Assembly: GCA_913774715.1 (NCBI GenBank) | Contig: CAJYHS010000155.1 | Location: forward strand, 62,001-126,000 | Source of the DNA: an uncultured Siphonobacter sp. | Lineage (GTDB): Bacteria > Bacteroidota > Bacteroidia > Cytophagales > Spirosomataceae | Direction of reading: 5' to 3' | Length of the DNA: 64,000 nt | The notes under the pieces: model-generated | What the model was told of the DNA's origin: nothing | The model's database searches: none | The model's input: the letters and a program-made list of their open reading frames with translations, nothing else | Program-made: the position numbers and the translations under genes | Shown: positions 10,256-19,417 of the stretch, one piece after another | Layout: the number at the start of each line of letters is the position of its first letter | Position numbering within the stretch: position 1 is the first letter of the stretch

Positions 10256-11575
10256 CTAAACTTTTCTGACCAAAACAGTAATCGTGTTTTCTGGTTGTCG
10301 GAGTCGAATGGCTAGCCAGCGTTGCACTTTAGTTAATAAACTGCCGTCTGGTTTCGCCATTTTCAGTACACAAACCGTCTGCTCCTGAGGAATAGTACCA
10401 TCCGTTGCCAGATGCTTTCCAATTGAGACCTCTACAATCTCCGGATAAATGGCTTTCAGCTCCTGAGCAATTTGCGGAATGCGGGCTTCCAGCTGGGAGT
10501 TTTTCCGAAGAGAATCCATCTCCATTCGCTGGGTAAGCAATAGCTTTTCAGTTTCTGTTAATACACTGCGGGAGGTTTCGGCTAAGATGGTATCGTCAAA
10601 GCCGTACCGGAAGGATAGTTCGGTATTAGTTAATTGATAACGAGGTAATTGACTTTTCAACGAGTCTAACTCCTGACTGGAAATCCGTTGTCCTACGATT
10701 AAGAGTTCTACCTTTCTCCCCCCAGCCGAAGGTAATACCGTTTGCTGAATGACATAATGGTTATTACTTCTGATTTTCTCATCGATAAAAAGCTTCAAGT
10801 TTCTCCGGTAAATGGAATCCGCCACGAGCTGATACGCTAGATAAATGCTGGGAAGTAAGGTCAGGATCATTAGCCAGGTCATGGTGCGGCGAACCCAATC
10901 CTGGGTTTCTTTCTCGACGTATTCGTAAGGCTCAAACTTCAGGTAACGAACGACCAGGTACGTAGAAAAGGAAATGCAAATGCCATTAATGGCAAACAAG
11001 TAAAAAGCTCCAGCGACGAATGACCAGTTTTGATTGGCTATTCCATACCCCGCCGTGCAGAGGGGTAGCATCATTCCCGTCGCAATGGCTACGCCCGTAA
11101 CGATGGTTCCTTTGCGGGTTCGGGAAGCTCCTACAATCCCTGCAACCCCGCCAATGAGGGCCACCAGAACATCCCAGACGCTGGGATGCGTGTAGGCTAT
11201 CATTTCAGGTTGTACATCTTTCAGCGGGCTTAGCCAGAAGTAAAGTGTTGAGCTACACAGGCTGAAAAGAACAAAAATCAGCAGGTTACGAAAGGCACTT
11301 TTAAAGAAAACAAAATCGTAAGTGGCCAGACTTAAGCCGATGCCGTAAATGGGACCCATCAGCGGAGAAATCAGCATAGCTCCGATAATAACCGAGATAG
11401 AGTTAATGTTCAGTCCAATCGATGCAATAAAGACAGCCGCGACCAAAACCCAGAGATTCGTGCCCCACAAAACGGCTCCTTTTTTAATGGATTCTACGAT
11501 TTCCTGCTCGTGTTCTTTATCTTCTTCGAGGCTTATCAATCGACTGATTAACACTCGGAATTTACTTAATTGCAT
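10256..11575 (-). CDS. DUF389 family membrane protein (copy 2)
   Basis: This is a 439-residue paralogue of the protein encoded at 5457-6815. It shows the same order of features: a short soluble N-terminus with ISLEEDKEHEQEIVESIKKG, then a six-helix core beginning SIGLNINSISVIIGAMLISP. GGVAGIVGASRTRKG and VAIATGMMLPLCTAGYG follow, and a soluble C-terminal domain ends the protein (about residues 250-439). It is transcribed divergently from the SAM-hydrolase gene across 79 bases. Function is unknown. The duplication around an osmolyte transporter suggests, but does not prove, a linked transport role. Confidence 0.88.
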   Translation of the reverse strand: MQLSKFRVLISRLISLEEDKEHEQEIVESIKKGAVLWGTNLWVLVAAVFIASIGLNINSISVIIGAMLISPLMGPIYGIGLSLATYDFVFFKSAFRNLLIFVLFSLCSSTLYFWLSPLKDVQPEMIAYTHPSVWDVLVALIGGVAGIVGASRTRKGTIVTGVAIATGMMLPLCTAGYGIANQNWSFVAGAFYLFAINGICISFSTYLVVRYLKFEPYEYVEKETQDWVRRTMTWLMILTLLPSIYLAYQLVADSIYRRNLKLFIDEKIRSNNHYVIQQTVLPSAGGRKVELLIVGQRISSQELDSLKSQLPRYQLTNTELSFRYGFDDTILAETSRSVLTETEKLLLTQRMEMDSLRKNSQLEARIPQIAQELKAIYPEIVEVSIGKHLATDGTIPQEQTVCVLKMAKPDGSLLTKVQRWLAIRLRQPENTITVLVRKV

Positions 11576-11654
11576 AGATTCTTAATTCAGATCAGATCGG
11601 TCCTGGGGGATCAATTGAAGCACGAAATAATAAGGTAACGTAGGAAAAAACTAT

Positions 11655-12551
11655 ATGATACGGCAAATTTTACGATCCATTGTAATACTCGTCAGCCTGA
11701 TCAACGGGGCTCTGGCTCAGCAAAAAATTGTGGTTTTTCAATCAGATTTTGGCTTGAAAGACGGAGCCGTTTCAGCTATGAAGGGAGTAGCTATGGGCGT
11801 TTCTCAGGAGTTAACGTTATTTGACTTAACCCATGAAATTCCGGCTTATAACATTTGGGAGGCCGCTTACCGACTGGAACAAACCGTACCTTACTGGCCC
11901 AAAGGAACCGTATTCGTTTCCGTCGTTGATCCCGGTGTTGGGACCAGCCGGAAGTCGGTAGTCATGAAGACTAAAGCGGGGCATTATATCGTAACGCCGG
12001 ATAACGGCACACTGACCTTACTGGCCGAATCGGAAGGAGTTGATGAGGTAAGAGAAATTGACGAAGCGGTGAATCGCCGGAAAGAATCGGGTAAATCCTA
12101 CACGTTTCATGGTCGCGATGTGTATGCGTATACCGCCGCCCGGCTGGCTGCTGGAGTCATAACATTCGAAGAGGTTGGAGGAAGGTTACCCCAACAGGTC
12201 GTTATGATTCCCTATCAGAAAGCTAGCAAACAGGGGTCGGTTCTGAAAGGGAATATTTCGATTCTGGATGTTCAATACGGAAACATCTGGACCAACATTC
12301 CGGGCGAGTTGTTGCAGGAGTTAGACGTAAAAACAAGTCAGTTACTAACGATTCGAATCTACCACAACCAGCAGAAAAAATACGAAGGTAAAATACCTTA
12401 CGTTCAGACGTTTGGAGCCGTAGCGGAAGGCAAACCACTTCTATATTTAAACAGTTTATTGCAAGTATCGCTGGCCTTGAACATGGCGAACTTCGCCGAA
12501 AAATTTAAGATTAGTAGCGGAAGTGAATGGAGTATTGAGGTAAGTAAATAA
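11655..12551 (+). CDS. Exported SAM hydrolase/DUF62 family protein
   Basis: The fold is that of S-adenosylmethionine hydrolases (adenosine-forming) and SAM-dependent halogenases. Family motifs are SDFGLKDG (residues 30-37), DPGVGTSRK (92-100), TPDNGTLT (114-121) and FHGRDVYA (151-158). The Asp92, Arg99 and His152 of the usual catalytic triad are all present. The halogenase-specific loop is not evident, so the hydrolase branch is more likely. Unusually, residues 1-22 form a clear signal peptide ending ALAQ, which places the protein outside the cytoplasm, where SAM is not expected. It faces the XdhC gene convergently. Its substrate in the periplasm is unknown. Confidence 0.85.
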   Translation: MIRQILRSIVILVSLINGALAQQKIVVFQSDFGLKDGAVSAMKGVAMGVSQELTLFDLTHEIPAYNIWEAAYRLEQTVPYWPKGTVFVSVVDPGVGTSRKSVVMKTKAGHYIVTPDNGTLTLLAESEGVDEVREIDEAVNRRKESGKSYTFHGRDVYAYTAARLAAGVITFEEVGGRLPQQVVMIPYQKASKQGSVLKGNISILDVQYGNIWTNIPGELLQELDVKTSQLLTIRIYHNQQKKYEGKIPYVQTFGAVAEGKPLLYLNSLLQVSLALNMANFAEKFKISSGSEWSIEVSK

Positions 12552-12554
12552 GTC

Positions 12555-12603
12555 TGAGTGTTTGAACTTTCAATAATTACCTAAATCAAACGCCAAACAC
12601 TCA
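12555..12603. repeat. Inverted repeat between convergent genes
   Basis: TGAGTGTTT (12555-12563) and AAACACTCA (12595-12603) are separated by 31 bases in the 65-base gap between convergent genes. They may form a weak bidirectional termination structure or be a dispersed repeat related to the one at 23.3 kb. Confidence 0.4.
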
Positions 12604-12616
12604 AACTAGTATATTC

Positions 12617-13717
12617 TTAAGATTCTTCGCTATAAATCGGCGTTTTTCGTTTCCGGAGCTGACCGCCTTCCCGATGCGAGAAAACCGTTCGGATTTCTGC
12701 TAAAATAGATAAATCGATTTCTTCGGGTGTAGCGGCTCCGGTATCAAGTCCGGCTGGACTATAACTTCGTTGAAATTGATCGGCAGAAAGGGTAATCCCT
12801 TCTTCATCCAACCGCTGAATCATCTTTTCAAAACGCTTTCTGGGACCAAGTAAGCCAATGTAAGGCACGTGGGTCGAAGTCACATAACGCTGGTAATTCT
12901 GAAAGTCCGTTTCCAGATCGTGAGCCATTAGTACCACTGCGGTATAATCATCGGGTTCGATTTCTGTATTTTTCTGAACCACCGCATCAGCCCAGTTAAA
13001 CAAAGACTTATTGATTTTCTGTGGATTACAGAAAACGGTGGTTAACCAGCCTAATTCTTTTGCCTGTCGAACTAAAGGGAAAATGTCATAATTACCGCCG
13101 TGAATAAACAAATGAATCGGTGGCGGAATGATTTCCAGTAACAGAGTAATACTGCCAAAATCCCCCGTCAGTGCCTGTAACGTTGATTTTTCGTTCGTTA
13201 AGCAAGTGTGAATACAATCAATTACTTCCTCTTTAGCTACTGGAAATGTAAAATTTTCCTGAGACTCAAAGCGATGAACGGAGCCTTGGGGTAATGCGTC
13301 GAGTGCACTTTCCGTAACCGTAATGACAACAGAGGGTTGCCGACGGGAAACCAGCGGTTGTAACTGCAGAACGGCATTATGTGCATCTTCAGGGTCAAGA
13401 GGGCTAAGCAATACGTCAATGATTCCATTGCAACCCAGTCCAACTCCAATCTGATACGGATCATCATCGGTAGTGTCATACGTAACCATGGCAGACTTTC
13501 CCGTAGACATCGCCAAACGGGCTCGTTTGAGAGCGTCGCCTTCCAGACATCCGCCCGAAATGCCCCCGATCCATTGTCCGTCTTCCGTAACCAGCATTCT
13601 TGCTCCGACCCGGCGATAGGATGAACCTTCTACCCGCACTACCGTTGCCAATGCCGCTCGCGTCGTCGAAAAGTCAATCTTTAAGTAATGCTCGAGTATG
13701 GACTTTATTTCTTTCAT
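12617..13717 (-). CDS. XdhC/CoxI family molybdoenzyme maturation protein
   Basis: Members bind molybdenum cofactor and help insert its sulfurated form into xanthine dehydrogenase-type enzymes in the cytoplasm. The N-terminal half has GSSYRRVGARMLV and GGISGGCLEGD. The C-terminal half is a Rossmann domain with VVLMAHD, YIGLLGPRKR and the family signature GLDTGAATPEEIDLSILAEI. The start at 13717 (MKEIKSILEH, 366 residues) is preferred to an upstream ATG at 13768. The extra 17 residues fall in a repeat-like sequence and do not match the family. No xanthine dehydrogenase, carbon monoxide dehydrogenase or other molybdoenzyme is encoded nearby. The client must therefore be elsewhere in the genome. 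Confidence 0.9.
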   Translation of the reverse strand: MKEIKSILEHYLKIDFSTTRAALATVVRVEGSSYRRVGARMLVTEDGQWIGGISGGCLEGDALKRARLAMSTGKSAMVTYDTTDDDPYQIGVGLGCNGIIDVLLSPLDPEDAHNAVLQLQPLVSRRQPSVVITVTESALDALPQGSVHRFESQENFTFPVAKEEVIDCIHTCLTNEKSTLQALTGDFGSITLLLEIIPPPIHLFIHGGNYDIFPLVRQAKELGWLTTVFCNPQKINKSLFNWADAVVQKNTEIEPDDYTAVVLMAHDLETDFQNYQRYVTSTHVPYIGLLGPRKRFEKMIQRLDEEGITLSADQFQRSYSPAGLDTGAATPEEIDLSILAEIRTVFSHREGGQLRKRKTPIYSEES

Positions 13718-13725
13718 TTTAATAA

Positions 13726-13797
13726 TTTTCAGTTCTCTGTTTACAGTGTTCGATCGATGGCCTTGCATTTAACACTGAAAATGTCAGACAGAAAACT
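13726..13797. repeat. Imperfect inverted repeat, possible dispersed element
   Basis: The arms 13726-13750 and 13771-13797 contain TTTTCAGT/CAGTGTT and AACACTGAAAATGTCAGACA. Their 7-bp inner arms (13744-13750, 13771-13777) are perfect. The words CTGTCAG and TTTTCAGT recur in the inverted repeat at 18842-18905, suggesting a shared repeat family. Confidence 0.4.
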
Positions 13798-15829
13798 AGC
13801 GTATTCTAACTTTTACTCCCCCAAAAAAGGCCCGATTCGTTGCGGGTTCGAAGTATCTGCCACCAGCCGCATTGATCTGTACGTTGGCGTAATACTTCTG
13901 ATTTAATACGTTGTTAATGCCACCAAAGGGTTCTAAAGACCAGTTATTCCACTTGATTTGCCAGCCAAACCGCAGATTCAAAAGGCTAAAAGCTTGGGTT
14001 TTTACTTCGTTGGCATCATCGGCATAAAACGTTCCATTTCTGCGGAACTGGATAATGCCATACAAACCTTTGGGACGAAAATAACGCAGTTCGCCATACC
14101 CAAAGTGAGGGGGAATGCCCGGTAGTTGATTTTCATCAAAAGTTCCGGAAGTAGTAGTGTAATTCAGGTATTTAAAGTCGGAATACGTGTAATTGGCATA
14201 AGCGGTTAATCCTTCCAGGAGTTGAGCCGTCAGGCCCAGTTCCACGCCACGTCGGCGGGAGTTACCAGCGTTTCGATAAAAGGTACGTCCCGGAAATTCG
14301 CTTAACTGATAAGGTACAATCTCGCCCCGAACGTTAACCTGAAATACGGCCAGATCAACTTTAACTTTATGAAAGGTCGCTTTCGTTCCTACTTCAAAAT
14401 TCTGAGCACGCATCGGCCCAAGTTCGGGATTGAAGCCACCCAGATTGCTCGGATTCGTGCCTAATTCAGTAAGGGCAGGGGTTTCAAAGCTGGTGGAAAA
14501 ATTGGCGTATAAGCTGCGTTCGGGCTGGTACTCCCAGTTAAGTCCCGCCGTTGGACTAAAACGGTGGTAATTCCGATTTCCTGATTGATCGCCATCATTT
14601 AGAAATTGGTCATTTACGTTCAATCGAATGGCATCGTAACGCGTACCAATCGTCAATAAGGTGTTTTTCAACAGGCCAAATTCCTGTAACGCATAGGCTC
14701 CAATGTTTCGGAACGTTTCCACTTGTTCCAGAGAAAGCGGACCCTGCTGACCGTCGAGGTTATTATATCGTTTACGATTATCCTGCTGATTTTCAATATC
14801 AACTCCTGTTTTTAAACGGTAGGAAACGGAACCAAACTGATCGGTATATTGGTAACTAACGCCCCCGCCGATGTAATTTCGAATGAACTGTACATTCCCG
14901 CCTGCTTGAAAAGCTAAACGGTTCTCAAAATCGCGATTCGTCCAGAAAGTTCGGGCCTGAAACTGGTGCTTTTTACCAATGGCGTGGTCATAGATGGCCG
15001 CAACCCGTTGCTGAGTAGCCCCCGAAAAAGCCTGAAACTGCACGTTTTGCGGACGAGCCAGACGACGGTTTTCTTCAACCTGCTGAAGAGTTAATCCGCC
15101 GGGATCTTCTGCTGTATTTTTCGAAAGATTATACAGAATGGTTAACTTACGGTCCGCCGTAAATTCATGTTGAAATTTCAGATTCAGTAACCAGTTATTC
15201 ATGGAAGAATAGTCCCGGTAGCCATCCTGAAGGTTACGACTGGCATTAATTAACAGGTTCGAACGTTTCCATTTCTGGCCTACCTTCAACTGATACCGCT
15301 GGAAACCGTAACTTCCGGCTACGGCCTGAGCCTCCACGAAATTATACTCGGGTGTTTCGGTAGTATAGGACAGAATGCCTCCCGAGGCATTTCCATATAA
15401 AGCCGAAGAAGCTCCACGAATGACTTCCAGTTGTCCCAGACTTCCGACATCAAAATTATTAACTTTTGCCTGACCGTCGGGCGTAGATTCTGGAATGCCG
15501 TCAAGGAGTACTTTCAAGCCCCGAATGCCAAAGGAAGAACGGGCTCCGAATCCTCGAATGGAAATACGGAGATCCTGAGCAAAATTGTCTGGATTTTGGG
15601 AGAAAACACCCGGAATAGTGCCCATCGCGTCGAAAAGCGAAAGCTGAGGCTGTCCAATCTGAAGGCGTGACTGATTCAGCACGGATACCGAAAAGGGACT
15701 TCGATTCTCCGCAATTTGTAAACGGGTTGATTGAATTTCAACGGGTTTCAGATCACGAGTTCGTAACGTATCCTGAGCGTTCGTAATAATAGGTATGCCA
15801 ATAATCAGTAGAGCGATCCGGAGATACAT
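13796..15829 (-). CDS. TonB-dependent outer-membrane receptor (ferric siderophore-type)
   Basis: This 677-residue outer-membrane receptor imports a scarce ligand using TonB energy. A signal peptide (residues 1-18, ending TNAQ) is followed by a TonB box-like region. The plug domain (about residues 30-150) has SIRGFGARSSFGIRGLKVLL and IRGASSALYGNASGGI. The rest is a 22-strand barrel with alternating aromatic strands. There is no carboxypeptidase-like repeat or SusD partner, so it is not a SusC-type glycan importer. The plug pattern resembles FecA/ferric-chelate receptors, but the ligand is not fixed. It is divergent from an AraC regulator (start 16088), which may control it. It ends at Arg, not the usual aromatic residue. 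Confidence 0.9.
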   Translation of the reverse strand: MYLRIALLIIGIPIITNAQDTLRTRDLKPVEIQSTRLQIAENRSPFSVSVLNQSRLQIGQPQLSLFDAMGTIPGVFSQNPDNFAQDLRISIRGFGARSSFGIRGLKVLLDGIPESTPDGQAKVNNFDVGSLGQLEVIRGASSALYGNASGGILSYTTETPEYNFVEAQAVAGSYGFQRYQLKVGQKWKRSNLLINASRNLQDGYRDYSSMNNWLLNLKFQHEFTADRKLTILYNLSKNTAEDPGGLTLQQVEENRRLARPQNVQFQAFSGATQQRVAAIYDHAIGKKHQFQARTFWTNRDFENRLAFQAGGNVQFIRNYIGGGVSYQYTDQFGSVSYRLKTGVDIENQQDNRKRYNNLDGQQGPLSLEQVETFRNIGAYALQEFGLLKNTLLTIGTRYDAIRLNVNDQFLNDGDQSGNRNYHRFSPTAGLNWEYQPERSLYANFSTSFETPALTELGTNPSNLGGFNPELGPMRAQNFEVGTKATFHKVKVDLAVFQVNVRGEIVPYQLSEFPGRTFYRNAGNSRRRGVELGLTAQLLEGLTAYANYTYSDFKYLNYTTTSGTFDENQLPGIPPHFGYGELRYFRPKGLYGIIQFRRNGTFYADDANEVKTQAFSLLNLRFGWQIKWNNWSLEPFGGINNVLNQKYYANVQINAAGGRYFEPATNRAFFGGVKVRIR

Positions 15830-16044
15830 AGAGCGGTTTTATTGTTGAATAAGTGAAGCAATGAATGAGTGAAGGGTCGGATGATAGAATGAATAAAACT
15901 CTGGTCCATCGTATAAAGACAATACCCCTAAACCCGAGATCAAAAACTTCCCAATTCTAAATGCATAAGTATAACTTTTCCATAGTGTAAATCGTTTTAT
16001 ATTATAGATAGAATAAATTGGATATTGTAAGTATATTGCCAGCC

Positions 16045-16065
16045 TTCAGAAGACATACTTCTGAA
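16045..16065. promoter_or_regulatory. Palindromic site upstream of AraC gene
   Basis: TTCAGAAG (16045-16052) and CTTCTGAA (16058-16065) form a perfect 8-bp inverted repeat with a 5-base loop. It lies 22 bases before the AraC-family start codon, in the divergent region shared with the TonB receptor. It could be an autoregulatory operator or a leader hairpin. Confidence 0.4.
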
Positions 16066-16087
16066 CCTGACAGAAGATCGTAATGCT

Positions 16088-17002
16088 ATGAAATCGGATT
16101 CATTGTTTGATCTCAGAAGCCATTTGAGAAATCGCCGGTTAGAGCAGGTCGTTGAAAATCGAACGGCTTATACGCTGGATACCGCTGAACTGAATATTTA
16201 CGAAACGCATTCTCAGGCCCAGAATGTAGAATTAACTTTTCATAGTCCGGTATTAACGAGTATGATTCGGGGAAAAAAGGTAATGCACCTGGATGATACA
16301 CCAGACTTTGATTACCATCCCGGTGAATCGGTGCTGGTGCCTGGTAACCGGACCATGCGGATTGACTTTCCTGAAGCTACTTTTTCGGCCCCGACCCAAT
16401 GTCTGGCTCTGGCCATCGGTCAAGATCAGATTGCGAAATACACGGATGTGTTGAACGAAAATATTCCGCTTATCGATTCACCTTCGGGCTGGCGTTGGTC
16501 GGACAGCAGTTTTTACTTCACGAATTCCTCGACGGTGAATAGTCTGATTAGCCGACTGATTGAAATCTTTACAGAGAATAACCCGGCCAAAGATTTCTTC
16601 GCTGATCTGGTGATGAAGGAGTTAACGATGCGATTGATTCAAACGCAGGCTCGTCGGTTATTAATTGAAAACAGCCAGCAACACAGTAGCAGTAACCGTC
16701 TGGCTTTCATTACGCAATACATTAAGGATAATCTCCACGAAGCTTTTAATGTCAAGCAGTTAGCGGATAAGGCCTGCATGAGCGAGCCTAGTTTTTATCG
16801 TCAGTTTAAGGCTCAGTTTGGCTTATCTCCGCTGGAATTTATTAATCAGCAACGAATTCAGCTGGCTCAGCGGTTACTCAAAACGACGAACCGAAGCGTC
16901 GGAGATATCAGTGTAGCCTGCGGCTTTAATAACCTGAACCATTTCCTGAAACTTTTCAAACGGTATACGCAAAGTACGCCCGTTCAGTATCGGCTCAATT
17001 AA
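16088..17002 (+). CDS. AraC family transcriptional regulator
   Basis: The 304-residue cytoplasmic regulator has an N-terminal ligand-sensing domain of the AraC_N type (cupin-like, about residues 30-180). A C-terminal double helix-turn-helix follows, with LADKACMSEPSFYRQFKAQF (about residues 225-245) and GDISVACGFNNLNHFLKLFK. It is divergent from the TonB receptor and lies 296 bases upstream of the aldehyde dehydrogenase-DUF779 pair, all in the same direction as the latter. The AraC_N type is often found beside aldehyde or alcohol dehydrogenase genes, so the aldehyde dehydrogenase is a likely target. The effector is unknown. Confidence 0.9.
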   Translation: MKSDSLFDLRSHLRNRRLEQVVENRTAYTLDTAELNIYETHSQAQNVELTFHSPVLTSMIRGKKVMHLDDTPDFDYHPGESVLVPGNRTMRIDFPEATFSAPTQCLALAIGQDQIAKYTDVLNENIPLIDSPSGWRWSDSSFYFTNSSTVNSLISRLIEIFTENNPAKDFFADLVMKELTMRLIQTQARRLLIENSQQHSSSNRLAFITQYIKDNLHEAFNVKQLADKACMSEPSFYRQFKAQFGLSPLEFINQQRIQLAQRLLKTTNRSVGDISVACGFNNLNHFLKLFKRYTQSTPVQYRLN

Positions 17003-17029
17003 TAGATAGCTGTAAATGATTGGTAATAG

Positions 17030-17058
17030 AAAAGGCTGGCAATTTGCTGGCCTTTTTT
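17030..17058 (+). terminator. Terminator of the AraC gene
   Basis: An 11-bp stem with two G-U pairs (17030-17040 with 17046-17056) and an AATTT loop ends in TTTTTT. It separates the regulator from the downstream dehydrogenase. Confidence 0.8.
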
Positions 17059-17298
17059 ATGAGTTGCTGCCAGTGGAAAAGCTTGCAGCCTTATCCGATA
17101 ATGATTAAATGTATTAGAAATTGGTAATTCATGCTACCTGCGAAGAAGCTGGTAGCGGAAGGCTCTTCTTAGGGTAGTCATTTTCCTGACTCCAGAATCA
17201 AATTGATAGAATCGATATCTTCTTTGATAGGATCAATCCAATAAAAAATAGTCCAATTCCTGATCTTTGTCTTAGTAAACCTCTTAAACAATTGGATT

Positions 17299-18822
17299 AT
17301 GGAAGCGACACTCGAAGCTCCGGTACGGGCAGACCGTCCGACCTTTAAAGAACGATACGAAAACTACATTGGAGGACAATGGGTAGCTCCGGCTCGCGGT
17401 CAGTATTTTGATAACATTTCTCCCGTTGATGGGAAAGTATTCTGTCAGGTAGCCCGTTCGACTGCCGAAGATATAGATAAGGCACTCGATGCGGCTCACG
17501 CGGCTTTTCCAAAGTGGTCTAAAACCTCAGTAGCGAACCGTAGTAATGTACTACTGAAAATTGCCGACCGCATTGAGCAAAATCTGGATTATCTCGCCAA
17601 AGTAGAAACCATTGACAACGGTAAGCCACTTCGCGAGACTACCGCAGCGGATTTACCACTGGTTGTTGACCATTTCCGGTATTATGCAGGGGTGATTCGG
17701 GCTGAAGAAAGCTCAGTAGCTGAACTGGATGAAAATACCGTTTCGCTGAACATTCACGAACCCATTGGCGTGGTAGGCCAGATTATTCCCTGGAATTTTC
17801 CCTTACTGATGGCGACCTGGAAGGTGGCTCCGGCCCTGGCGGCGGGTTGTACAATTGTATTAAAACCAGCTGAACAAACGCCCACGAGTATCCTGGTTTT
17901 ACTGGAATTAATTGGTGATTTATTACCTGAAGGCGTATTGAATGTAGTGAATGGGTTTGGTCTGGAAGCAGGTAAACCATTGGCTTCTTCGAATCGGGTA
18001 GCGAAAGTGGCCTTCACGGGAGAAACTACTACAGGTCGTCTGATTCTGCAATATGCGGCTGAGAATCTGATTCCGGCAACGATGGAATTAGGAGGGAAGT
18101 CTCCGAATATCATCTTCCCCAGCGTGATGGATAAGGACGATGAATTCCTGGACAAAGCCATTGAAGGAGCCGTGTTATTCGCTCTAAATCAGGGAGAAAT
18201 CTGTACCTGTCCTTCGCGATTGCTGGTGCATGAGTCCATTTATGAGAAATTCATTGAGAAAGTAATTGCTCGAACGAAGGCTATTAAGATGGGTAGCCCG
18301 CTTGCGGCTGATACTATGTTAGGAGCCCAGGCTTCGAAAGATCAATACGAAAAAATCCTGTCATACATCGAAATCGGTAAGCAGGAAGGAGCAGAAGTAC
18401 TAACCGGCGGAGCGGCTTTCCATCAGAACAGCGGTCTGGAAAATGGCTATTACATCCAGCCAACGATCCTGAAAGGCCATAACAAAATGCGGATTTTCCA
18501 GGAAGAAATCTTCGGCCCCGTTTTATCCGTAACGACGTTTAAGGATACGGAAGAAGCCATTTCTATTGCGAATGACACGCTCTACGGGTTAGGGGCAGGT
18601 GTCTGGACGCGGGATGCTCATGAGTTATACACCGTTCCCCGTGCCATTCAGGCCGGACGGGTTTGGGTGAACTGTTACCATGCGTATCCCGCACACGCTC
18701 CGTTTGGGGGTTATAAAAAATCTGGTTTTGGTCGCGAAACGCACAAAATGATGCTCAGTCACTATCGACAAACCAAAAACATGCTGATTTCTTACGATAA
18801 GAATAAGCTGGGATTCTTTTGA
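17299..18822 (+). CDS. NAD-dependent aldehyde dehydrogenase, AldB/ExaC-like
   Basis: This cytoplasmic enzyme oxidises an aldehyde, probably acetaldehyde or a similar short aldehyde, to the acid using NAD(P)+. The 507 residues match the family length. Motifs include [20 protein letters not shown] (cofactor binding), MELGGKSPN (the general-base Glu) and [11 protein letters not shown] (the catalytic Cys in the ICTCPSR context typical of AldB and ExaC). The C-terminus has [13 protein letters not shown]. The ATG at 17299 follows a 240-base gap after the AraC terminator. The DUF779 gene comes 103 bases after it on the same strand. That neighbour pair is conserved in other phyla. Confidence 0.93.
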   Translation: MEATLEAPVRADRPTFKERYENYIGGQWVAPARGQYFDNISPVDGKVFCQVARSTAEDIDKALDAAHAAFPKWSKTSVANRSNVLLKIADRIEQNLDYLAKVETIDNGKPLRETTAADLPLVVDHFRYYAGVIRAEESSVAELDENTVSLNIHEPIGVVGQIIPWNFPLLMATWKVAPALAAGCTIVLKPAEQTPTSILVLLELIGDLLPEGVLNVVNGFGLEAGKPLASSNRVAKVAFTGETTTGRLILQYAAENLIPATMELGGKSPNIIFPSVMDKDDEFLDKAIEGAVLFALNQGEICTCPSRLLVHESIYEKFIEKVIARTKAIKMGSPLAADTMLGAQASKDQYEKILSYIEIGKQEGAEVLTGGAAFHQNSGLENGYYIQPTILKGHNKMRIFQEEIFGPVLSVTTFKDTEEAISIANDTLYGLGAGVWTRDAHELYTVPRAIQAGRVWVNCYHAYPAHAPFGGYKKSGFGRETHKMMLSHYRQTKNMLISYDKNKLGFF

Positions 18823-18841
18823 TGGGTTGTCAGATGACGGC

Positions 18842-18905
18842 TGTCAGTTTTCAGTTGGGCCGATACAAAAGTTCGTCATTCTCCCCACTGAACTGACAAC
18901 TGACA
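18842..18905. repeat. Inverted repeat between ALDH and DUF779 genes
   Basis: TGTCAGTTTTCAGTT (18842-18856) pairs with AACTGACAACTGACA (18891-18905) with one mismatch over 15 bases, across a 34-base loop. A further AAACTGAAAATT follows at 18911. Direct words of the type CTGACAA repeat in tandem. The unit sits wholly between the two genes, like a small dispersed repeat. Confidence 0.55.
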
Positions 18906-18925
18906 ATAGTAAACTGAAAATTGTT

Positions 18926-19306
18926 ATGGTATCTCGTGTGTTAGTTACTGATGCGGCCAAAGCCATTATTGATCAGTTGAGAGAGGTGCATGGCGAATTG
19001 CTTTTTCACCAAAGTGGAGGTTGCTGTGACGGGTCTTCACCCATGTGTTTTCCCGTGGGCGACTTTAAAATTGGTAGCCATGATGTGTTGTTGGGGACTG
19101 TGCACGGCTGCAATTTCTGGATGAGTGACTTCCAATTTGAGTACTGGAAACATACCCAGTTGACACTCGACGTAGTGCCGGGACGCGGGGCAAGTTTTTC
19201 GGCTGAGATTCCATTGGGAGTACGTTTCCTCATACGTTCAAGATTATTTACGGAAGAGGAGTTGAATCAGCTAGAGCCCGTTACCGTTGGTGAAAGTCCT
19301 GATTGA
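18926..19306 (+). CDS. DUF779 family protein
   Basis: The 126-residue protein carries the family marks: ALDH-neighbour type N-terminus VLVTDAAKAIIDQLR, FHQSGGCCDGSSPMC with a Cys cluster, and VDLG-like segments. GCNFWMSDFQFEYW comes later in the chain. The start at ATG 18926 is chosen because the longer frame from 18827 reads through an inverted repeat and adds 33 residues foreign to the family. The function is not established. The family sits beside aldehyde dehydrogenase genes in many bacteria, for example Rv0459 beside Rv0458 in Mycobacterium as I recall. The Cys-rich motif could bind a metal or support the dehydrogenase, which is inference. Confidence 0.88.
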   Translation: MVSRVLVTDAAKAIIDQLREVHGELLFHQSGGCCDGSSPMCFPVGDFKIGSHDVLLGTVHGCNFWMSDFQFEYWKHTQLTLDVVPGRGASFSAEIPLGVRFLIRSRLFTEEELNQLEPVTVGESPD

Positions 19307-19346
19307 GTTGAGTTTTAGTAGGTTCAGATTACAGGTTTACAGGTAG

Positions 19347-19378
19347 AGCTACCCGAATCTTTTTTCGGGTAGCTTTTT
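19347..19378 (+). terminator. Terminator of the ALDH-DUF779 unit
   Basis: An 11-bp perfect stem (19347-19357 with 19364-19374) and a 6-base loop are followed by TTTTT. Confidence 0.85.
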
Positions 19379-19384
19379 ATGTTC

Positions 19385-19417
19385 AACTTCCCGAAAGTTT
19401 TAAACTTTCAGGAAGTT
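19385..19417. repeat. Near-perfect palindrome at the fdhD 3' end
   Basis: Arms 19385-19400 and 19402-19417 match over 15 of 16 bases around a single central T and overlap the fdhD stop codon (19416-19418). There is no T-run on the minus side. It may still act as the fdhD 3' stem or be a dispersed repeat. Confidence 0.45.

Noticed and set aside
13718-13768. Upstream start for XdhC
   Set aside because: The added 17 residues are encoded by a repeat-like sequence and lie outside the family's usual N-terminus.
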